This document shows, piece after piece, positions 6,169 to 10,812 of a stretch of 10,812 nt of DNA (position 1 is its first letter; each line of letters opens with the position of its first letter). This DNA is from an uncultured Ruminococcus sp. (GTDB lineage: Bacteria; Bacillota; Clostridia; Oscillospirales; CAG-272), in NCBI GenBank assembly GCA_902778205.1, contig CACYWX010000070.1, positions 1 to 10,812 of the forward strand, given 5' to 3'. The position numbers and the translations under genes are program-made. The notes below the pieces were generated by a model that saw only the letters and a program-made list of their open reading frames with translations, did not search any database and was not told where the DNA came from.

Positions 6169-7284
6169 ATGGTCTGGCACAGGGAGCGGTATATCGCGCA
6201 CTGCCTGTTCGAGGATACGGGGCGGGAGATGTTCTGCGAGCTCTTCGGCCCTCTGCACGTGCTGGAGGAGGAGTGGAGAGCCGCCGGTGTCCCGGAGGAG
6301 GAGATCGGCATGACGGCCTTCGGCTGGGATTACGTTCCGGTGCAGTGGGCCGCGGGAAACACCGGAGCCGTCACCGGAATCGCCCCGGTCCTGCTGTCGG
6401 ATATGGCGGAGAAGACCCTGGCGGTGGATCACATGGGACGGCACACGGAGCTCATCAAGGCTACAGCCACGATCCCCCTGCCCCTGGACTATCCCGTCGA
6501 AGGGCCGGACGACTGGCTGCGGGTGAAGCACTGGTACGCCTTCGACGAAAAGAGGGTGGACTGTGACCGGCTTCCGGTCCAGAGGAAAAGACGGGAGGAG
6601 GGCGTCCTGACCTGCATCTCGATCCCCGGCGCCTTCGACGAGCCCCGCCAGCTTCTCGGGGAGGAGGGCCTCTGCGTCGCCTGCTATGAGGAGCCGGAGA
6701 TGCTCCGCGACATGCTGGACACCATGGCCGACACGGCGGTGAAGGTCATCGAGCGGGTGGGGGAGCGGTGCCCGATCGACTGCCTCTTCGTCCACGAGGA
6801 CATGGCGGGAAAATCGGGCCCCCTCTTCGGACCGGCGCAGATCCGGACCTTCTTCCGGCCCTATTACACAAGAGTCTGGGAGGCCGCCCGCGCGTACGGT
6901 GCGAAGCTGTTCTCCCAGGACAGCGACGGCGATATATCCCCCATCCTGGGCGAGCTGATCGACTGCGGGCTGAACTGCATCCACCCCATGGAGCCCGTGG
7001 GCGGCAACGACATCGTGGCGCTGAGGAAGAAATACGGCCGAAAGCTGTGCTTCAAGGGCGGCATCAACAAGCACGCCCTGCTGTCCGGGGAAGAGGCTGT
7101 GCGGCGGGAGCTGGAATACCGGCTGGATCCCTGCCTGATGCACGGCGGGACGGTCTTCGCCCTGGACCACCGCATCCCCAACGGCGTCCCCATCGAGACC
7201 TACCGGTATTACGTCCGGCTGGGCAGGGAAATGCTGGGCCTGCCCCTGGACGAGGCTCCGGGCTGGGCCAGAATGGCGTTCTGA
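6169..7284 (+). CDS. Uroporphyrinogen decarboxylase (URO-D) family protein, not HemE
   Basis: A 371-residue cytoplasmic protein with a URO-D/methyltransferase TIM-barrel pattern. Visible signatures are EDMAGKSGPLFGP with a following PYYTRVWE, QDSDGD at 250-255, CIHPMEPVGG near 270-279, FKGGINKHAL at 295-304 and LDHRIP at 332-337. The N-terminal arginine-rich signature of true HemE (RPVWxMRQAGRY) is absent. Members of this broad family include corrinoid-dependent methyltransferases and many proteins of unknown substrate. No corrinoid-protein gene lies next to it here, so methyl transfer is only a possibility. ATG 6169 is chosen because GGAGG ends eight bases before it and the promoter at 6080-6108 lies just upstream; longer frames starting inside the neighbouring sigma gene are spurious. 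It is divergent from the sigma gene and convergent with the membrane protein at 7298. Confidence 0.83.
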   Translation: MVWHRERYIAHCLFEDTGREMFCELFGPLHVLEEEWRAAGVPEEEIGMTAFGWDYVPVQWAAGNTGAVTGIAPVLLSDMAEKTLAVDHMGRHTELIKATATIPLPLDYPVEGPDDWLRVKHWYAFDEKRVDCDRLPVQRKRREEGVLTCISIPGAFDEPRQLLGEEGLCVACYEEPEMLRDMLDTMADTAVKVIERVGERCPIDCLFVHEDMAGKSGPLFGPAQIRTFFRPYYTRVWEAARAYGAKLFSQDSDGDISPILGELIDCGLNCIHPMEPVGGNDIVALRKKYGRKLCFKGGINKHALLSGEEAVRRELEYRLDPCLMHGGTVFALDHRIPNGVPIETYRYYVRLGREMLGLPLDEAPGWARMAF

Positions 7285-7297
7285 GGGACGGATCCCT

Positions 7298-7849
7298 TTA
7301 CTCCCCGATCCCCGCCTGTCTCAGAATGTACGCCCGGATCTCCGGGATCGCCTCCCATCCTCCCTCCGGCACCTCGTCTCCGCTTCCCACGGTGACGGAC
7401 GTCCCGTCGCTGTACCGGATGGTGAAGCGGGAAGACGGTGCGTCCAGGGCGAACTCCTCCCGGGGAGGCAGATCGGTCCAGTCCCTCATGCCGTACCGGT
7501 CGATGATCTCTTCAACGCCGCGGACGGTATCGGAGGAGACCCGGACCGTCTTCTTCACCTCCCGGGCGTTGTGGGAGGGCTGGTCGCTGTAAAAGACGCG
7601 GACGATGGGCCGGCCCTCCTCATCCGGTTCCATGGTCAGCTCCAGGGAGGAGGAATCCCCGAGAGATCCCGCCCCGCGCCACCAGGACACCCGGCAGAGA
7701 TAGGGAGCGGAAAAATCGAAGGTGTCTCCGGGAACCGGGCCCTTCGGGACGCGGCTTTTCAGAATGTGCCGGACACCGAGGGTCAGGAGCAGGACGGCGA
7801 TGAGGACGAGGGGAACAATGACGAGCGCAGCAATGGCTTTCGGCTTCAT
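7298..7849 (-). CDS. Hypothetical single-pass membrane protein
   Basis: A 183-residue protein that I do not recognise. Residues about 5-27 are strongly hydrophobic (AIAALVIVPLVLIAVLLLTLG) after a short lysine-containing start and are followed by basic residues (RHILKSR). This fits a signal anchor, although the orientation cannot be settled by eye. The remainder is soluble, with a YDR/YGM-W segment (EEIIDRYGMRDWTDLP), a DAPSSRFTIRYSDGT strand pair, and a C-terminal helix ending near RQAGIGE. It has no lipobox. An in-frame ATG at 7873 exists, but AAGGAGG lies between it and the ATG at 7849, so translation should start at 7849. It has its own strong promoter (7905-7933). Its stop is only 13 bases from the stop of the convergent URO-D-like gene. 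A housekeeping or envelope role is possible, but no function can be assigned. Confidence 0.75.
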   Translation of the reverse strand: MKPKAIAALVIVPLVLIAVLLLTLGVRHILKSRVPKGPVPGDTFDFSAPYLCRVSWWRGAGSLGDSSSLELTMEPDEEGRPIVRVFYSDQPSHNAREVKKTVRVSSDTVRGVEEIIDRYGMRDWTDLPPREEFALDAPSSRFTIRYSDGTSVTVGSGDEVPEGGWEAIPEIRAYILRQAGIGE

Positions 7850-7858
7850 GGCGGCGGA

Positions 7859-7865
7859 CCTCCTT
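7859..7865 (-). promoter_or_regulatory. Ribosome binding site that sets the membrane-protein start
   Basis: AAGGAGG on the minus strand, nine bases before ATG 7849. An in-frame ATG at 7871-7873 lies upstream of this site and has only a pyrimidine-rich, AC-rich lead with no Shine-Dalgarno match. The shorter 183-residue product is therefore favoured over 191 residues. Confidence 0.85.
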
Positions 7866-7904
7866 CCGTTCATTGGTTTGGTTCATTCACGTCGGATCAC
7901 TTCG

Positions 7905-7933
7905 ATTATACAGGAGAAATCCGCCTGAGTCAA
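7905..7933 (-). promoter_or_regulatory. Strong sigma-A promoter for the small membrane protein
   Basis: On the minus strand, TTGACT (7928-7933, five of six) is 17 bases from a perfect TATAAT (7905-7910). The transcript would start near 7898 and carry a leader of about 50 bases. Confidence 0.85.
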
Positions 7934-7982
7934 GAAAAAACGGACAATGGACCGGATCGGAGCCCAAAATGGCGGAAATCGA

Positions 7983-8011
7983 TTGATTTCGGGAATCGGA
8001 TATGGTACAAT
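7983..8011 (+). promoter_or_regulatory. Sigma-A promoter for the MBOAT-DHHW operon
   Basis: TTGATT (7983-7988, four of six) and TACAAT (8006-8011, five of six) are separated by 17 bases, with the transcription start expected near 8018. It is divergent from the promoter at 7905-7933, with 49 bases between the two -35 boxes. I see no clear operator in those 49 bases. Confidence 0.72.
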
Positions 8012-8043
8012 CGGAATGACAAACACCGAACCGGGGGATCCAT

Positions 8044-9450
8044 ATGCTGTTTTCCTCCCTGCATTTTCTGCTGTTCTTCCTTCCCCTGTTTTTCCTCTGC
8101 TATTTCGCGGCGAAGAAGCGGCGGACGCGGAACCTGACGCTGTTTCTGTTCTCCCTTCTGTTCTACGCCTGGGGGGAGCCGCTGTACGTCCTCCTCATGC
8201 TCCTCTCCCTCGTCGTCAACTACGCGCTCGCGCTGGGGATGGACGGCGGCGGGAGGCGGTCGGGGGCGTTCTTCGTCTCGGCCTGCGTCTTCAATCTTTT
8301 GCTGATCGGCGTGTTCAAGTACGCGGCGTTTTTCGTGCGGACGGTGAACCTGCTGCCCGGAGCGGACCTGCCCGTGCCAGAACTGCCTCTGCCCCTGGGA
8401 ATCAGCTTTTACACCTTCCAGATCCTGTCCTACGTGATCGACGTCCGGCGGGGCACGGTGAAGGCCCAGCGGGATTTTGTCACCCTCGGGGCCTATCTCT
8501 GCGCGTTTCCCCAGCTGATCGCCGGACCCGTCGTCCGGTACAGCACCGTGGCGGAGGAGCTTGCACAGAGGCAGGAGAGCGCGGAGGAGCTGGCCGAGGG
8601 CATGCGCCGGTTCATCACCGGGCTCTCGAAGAAGGTGCTCATCGCCAACACCATGGCTCAGTGCGCGGACGTCCTCTTCTCCACCGATCCGGCGGAATAC
8701 GGCGCGGCGGGGGCGTGGACCGCGGCTCTGGCGTACACCCTCCAGATCTATTTCGACTTCTCCGGCTATTCCGACATGGCCATCGGCCTCGGGCGCATGA
8801 TGGGCTTTCACTATCTGGAGAACTTCAACTATCCCTACGCCGCCTGGTCCGTGACGGAGTTCTGGCGGCGGTGGCACATCTCCCTGTCCTCCTTCTTCCG
8901 GGATTACGTCTACATTCCCCTGGGCGGAAGCCGGTGCTCCCGGGCGAAGTGGATCCGCAACGTGGCCGCGGTCTGGCTCCTGACGGGGCTCTGGCACGGC
9001 GCGGGATGGAATTTCGTCCTGTGGGGCGCGTACTTCGGCCTTCTGCTGGTTCTGGAGAAGACAGTCCTTCGGAGACTGACGGAGATCCCGGTCTTCAACC
9101 GCGCCGCCGCTCTTTTCACCGTGGTCATTGGCTGGGTGATCTTCCGCTCCGACGATTTCGGCGTGATGGGGACCATGTTCGCCGCCCTGTTCGGAGCCTA
9201 CGGCCCCGCGGGGGAGAGCGGGCGTCTGCCGGTCCTGCTTCAGACGGCCCATTTTGATCCGGCCTTCCTTTCGGCCTTCGCTCTGGGATGCGTCCTGTCC
9301 GTTCCCGTCTGGCCGCGGCTGAAGGAGAGGCTCGGGGCGTCCCGGGCGGGGAGGATCCTCTGTGATCTGGCCGCTCTCTGCGCGCTCCTCGTCTGCATCG
9401 TCTCGCTGGCCGTGGGGTCCTACAATCCGTTCATCTATTTCCGCTTCTGA
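8044..9450 (+). CDS. MBOAT-family O-acyltransferase (AlgI/DltB superfamily)
   Basis: A 468-residue polytopic membrane protein beginning MLFSSLHFLLFFLPLFFLC, the typical opening of bacterial MBOAT proteins. About ten hydrophobic segments follow. Family signatures are PLGISFYTFQ, CAFPQLIAGPVVRY, YFDFSGYSDMAIGLGRMMGF, FNYPYAAWSVTEFWRRWHISL (with H278) and LLTGLWHGAGWNF with H318, the invariant MBOAT histidine equivalent to AlgI His322. Length and motif order are normal and nothing is missing. It should pass acyl groups, usually acetyl, from a cytoplasmic donor across the membrane to an extracytoplasmic partner that modifies a polysaccharide. The partner is the next gene, 15 bases downstream. The ribosome site is weak (GGGGGA before ATG 8044), but the N-terminus matches the family and no better start is present. 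The glycan being modified cannot be read from this window. Confidence 0.93.
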   Translation: MLFSSLHFLLFFLPLFFLCYFAAKKRRTRNLTLFLFSLLFYAWGEPLYVLLMLLSLVVNYALALGMDGGGRRSGAFFVSACVFNLLLIGVFKYAAFFVRTVNLLPGADLPVPELPLPLGISFYTFQILSYVIDVRRGTVKAQRDFVTLGAYLCAFPQLIAGPVVRYSTVAEELAQRQESAEELAEGMRRFITGLSKKVLIANTMAQCADVLFSTDPAEYGAAGAWTAALAYTLQIYFDFSGYSDMAIGLGRMMGFHYLENFNYPYAAWSVTEFWRRWHISLSSFFRDYVYIPLGGSRCSRAKWIRNVAAVWLLTGLWHGAGWNFVLWGAYFGLLLVLEKTVLRRLTEIPVFNRAAALFTVVIGWVIFRSDDFGVMGTMFAALFGAYGPAGESGRLPVLLQTAHFDPAFLSAFALGCVLSVPVWPRLKERLGASRAGRILCDLAALCALLVCIVSLAVGSYNPFIYFRF

Positions 9451-9457
9451 GAGGAGG
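9451..9457 (+). promoter_or_regulatory. Ribosome binding site for the DHHW protein GTG start
   Basis: GAGGAGG starts at the first base after the MBOAT stop and sits eight bases before GTG 9466. This fixes a GTG start with no separate promoter, consistent with one transcript for both genes. Confidence 0.85.
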
Positions 9458-9465
9458 TCGAGTCT

Positions 9466-10812
9466 GTGAAACCGAAAGCGTTTGCCGCCGCCGTTTCGGC
9501 CGTGGTGCTGGCTCTGGCCCTGTTCTGCCCTCTGCAGAGGCTGGCGGAGGCTCTGGGCTGGGTGAGCCTGCCGGAGATGGGCAACATCGTGGAGCCGGAG
9601 CGGGAGTACGGGAATCCCTTCCTTGACGCCGCGGAGCAGGTCAAGGCGGGAATCGCCGGGATGTACATCAACGACCTGCCGTTCTACGCCGAAGCCGTCA
9701 CCGGGATCCAGACCGCCGTCATGGACTTCAACCGCCCCTTCAACACCTGGCTGGCCTCCTCCATGCGCGCGGATCCCGCTCCTGCCGCCGTCCCGGAGGA
9801 AGCCGAAGAGCTTCCGAACAATGTGGACTCCCTGTCCGCCGCCGGAGACGCGCCCGAGCCGGAGGATGTACCCGAGACGGAGAGTCCCTCCGAGCCGGAG
9901 CCTGACGAGCCGGTCGTGCTGTCCAGCGAATCGACATTTCTGAAGTCCTCCGGGGAGGGGATCAATCTCTACAGCATTGAGGCGCGGATGTCCGACGGGT
10001 CGACGGTGGAGCTTCTGACCTCGGCCTTCAACACGCCGGAGAAGGTCTATGAGAAGCGGATGCGGAAAACCGCGGAGACCATCAACGCAATCGCGGCGCT
10101 TGCTCCGGACGTGCGGGCCTGGGTCTACGTCTGCTCCCGGCTTCAGGACGCGGCGTGCTTCTCCGACATCGTCCCCGGCGAGCCCTCCACCGGTCCCCTG
10201 GTGGACGAGTTCTTCTCCCTGCTGGACGAGGGGATCACGTATGACCGGCTGAAGATCGACTCCCTGGACGACAGCATCAAAAAGCTATTCCGCACGGACC
10301 ATCACTGGAACGCCTACGGCATGTACGAGGCCTACTGCGACATGGTGACCATGATGTTCGGGGAGGACGCGCAGATTCGGCCTCTCGGGGACCGGTACGA
10401 CGTGGAGGGAGCCTCGTTTTACGGCACCTTCGCCCGGACCGGCGGCTATTACGGCTGCCACGACGACTTCTTCTTCTACGACTATCATCTCCCGAAGCAC
10501 CGGCTCATCGCGGACAATCCCTACGATTTCGAGACCGTGCGGGACCGGTACCTGTCCGGGGACTTTTCAAGGGACAGGGGCGCGGACCATTACGTGGCCT
10601 TCTACCCCTACGCCCAGTACCTGAAATACCCGGAGAACGAAACCGGCCGGGTCCTGCTCCTGTTGGGGGACAGCTATTCCCGGGGGATCTCGGAGCTTTT
10701 GTCCAGCGCCTTCGACGAGGCGTACATCTTCGATTACCGCCGCATCAGCCAGATCGGGGACTACCGGGCCTACGTGGAGAAGCACGGCGTCACCGACGTC
10801 CTCTTCATGCAG
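9466..10812 (+). CDS. DHHW-family (AlgX/AlgJ-like SGNH) acyltransferase partner, cut at right edge
   Basis: The frame opens at GTG 9466 and stays open for 449 codons to the window end. Residues about 5-25 are a hydrophobic signal anchor, so the rest should lie outside the membrane. The region near 50-99, including MYINDLPFYAEAV, fits the family's N-terminal helical part. Residues about 103-150 are a proline- and glutamate-rich acidic linker. The catalytic region shows DHHWN at 278-282, the motif that names the family and corresponds to the DxHW of AlgX, and GDSYS at 401-405, with S403 as the probable nucleophile; D278 and H280 would complete a Ser-His-Asp triad. In alginate systems such proteins take acyl groups from the MBOAT protein and place them on the polymer, so the upstream gene is its natural partner. 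The last part of the SGNH fold lies beyond the edge. Confidence 0.88.
   Translation, partial: MKPKAFAAAVSAVVLALALFCPLQRLAEALGWVSLPEMGNIVEPEREYGNPFLDAAEQVKAGIAGMYINDLPFYAEAVTGIQTAVMDFNRPFNTWLASSMRADPAPAAVPEEAEELPNNVDSLSAAGDAPEPEDVPETESPSEPEPDEPVVLSSESTFLKSSGEGINLYSIEARMSDGSTVELLTSAFNTPEKVYEKRMRKTAETINAIAALAPDVRAWVYVCSRLQDAACFSDIVPGEPSTGPLVDEFFSLLDEGITYDRLKIDSLDDSIKKLFRTDHHWNAYGMYEAYCDMVTMMFGEDAQIRPLGDRYDVEGASFYGTFARTGGYYGCHDDFFFYDYHLPKHRLIADNPYDFETVRDRYLSGDFSRDRGADHYVAFYPYAQYLKYPENETGRVLLLLGDSYSRGISELLSSAFDEAYIFDYRRISQIGDYRAYVEKHGVTDVLFMQ

Noticed and set aside
7284..7297. Small hairpin AGGGA-CGGA-TCCCT between the URO-D-like and membrane-protein stops, considered as a terminator
   Set aside because: The stem is only five base pairs and is followed by just TTTA on the plus strand, which is too weak to call.
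7930..9252. Long open frame on the minus strand opposite the MBOAT gene (440 codons)
   Set aside because: It is antisense to a textbook MBOAT protein, its translation is charged and low in hydrophobic residues with no domain, and it overlaps both promoters of the intergenic region.
7947..9257. Long plus-strand frame overlapping the MBOAT gene in another register (436 codons)
   Set aside because: The translation is an Arg/Gly/Pro/Ala-rich shadow with no family pattern, whereas the MBOAT frame carries all signature motifs.
1..10812. Frequent GGATCC/CCGGATCC-type palindromes scattered through the window, considered as a repeat family
   Set aside because: They occur within coding sequence of unrelated genes and mostly reflect common GAT-CC and CGG-AT codon junctions in G+C-rich DNA; the flanks share no longer consensus.

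Overview
The window is G+C-rich, with third codon positions dominated by G and C. It has consensus sigma-A-type promoters and strong purine-rich Shine-Dalgarno sites. The gene content suggests an anaerobic Clostridia-type Bacillota, perhaps a gut Oscillospiraceae or Christensenellaceae relative: a WYL-type regulator, a GH106-like glycosidase, a URO-D-family protein, an ECF sigma factor with a huge tail, and an MBOAT/DHHW pair. The taxonomic placement is inference. I found no tRNA, rRNA, CRISPR array, insertion sequence or attachment site.

Layout. (1) Positions 1-540, minus strand: the N-terminal part of a WYL-family transcriptional regulator that runs off the left edge. (2) Positions 582-659: back-to-back promoters serving that regulator and the divergent gene at 716-3280, a large GH106-like glycoside hydrolase without a signal peptide. 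(3) Positions 3329-3362: a 12-bp perfect hairpin between convergent genes. (4) Positions 3375-5954, minus strand: an 859-residue protein that begins as an ECF sigma factor (sigma-2 and sigma-4) and continues for about 670 more residues with a TPR-like helical part and a duplicated beta-type module. (5) Positions 5955-6168: the divergent control region. It holds a candidate ECF-type promoter reading back into the sigma gene and a perfect TTGACA-17-TATAAT promoter reading into a URO-D-family gene (6169-7284). (6) Positions 7298-7849, minus strand: a small single-pass membrane protein of unknown function. (7) Positions 7905-8011: a second pair of strong divergent promoters. (8) Positions 8044-10812: a two-gene operon of an MBOAT O-acyltransferase (AlgI/DltB superfamily) and a DHHW/AlgX-like SGNH partner cut by the right edge. 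Together these probably O-acetylate a cell-surface or secreted glycan.

How they fit together. Three small units can be read with some confidence: regulator plus intracellular glycosidase, self-regulated sigma factor facing a URO-D-like enzyme, and the surface-acylation operon. Nothing in the sequence proves that the three units belong to one pathway. The most unusual object is the sigma factor. No anti-sigma gene is adjacent, and its tail carries sequence signatures that resemble exported beta-rich domains, yet the protein has no membrane segment. It may be a one-protein sensor and sigma factor.
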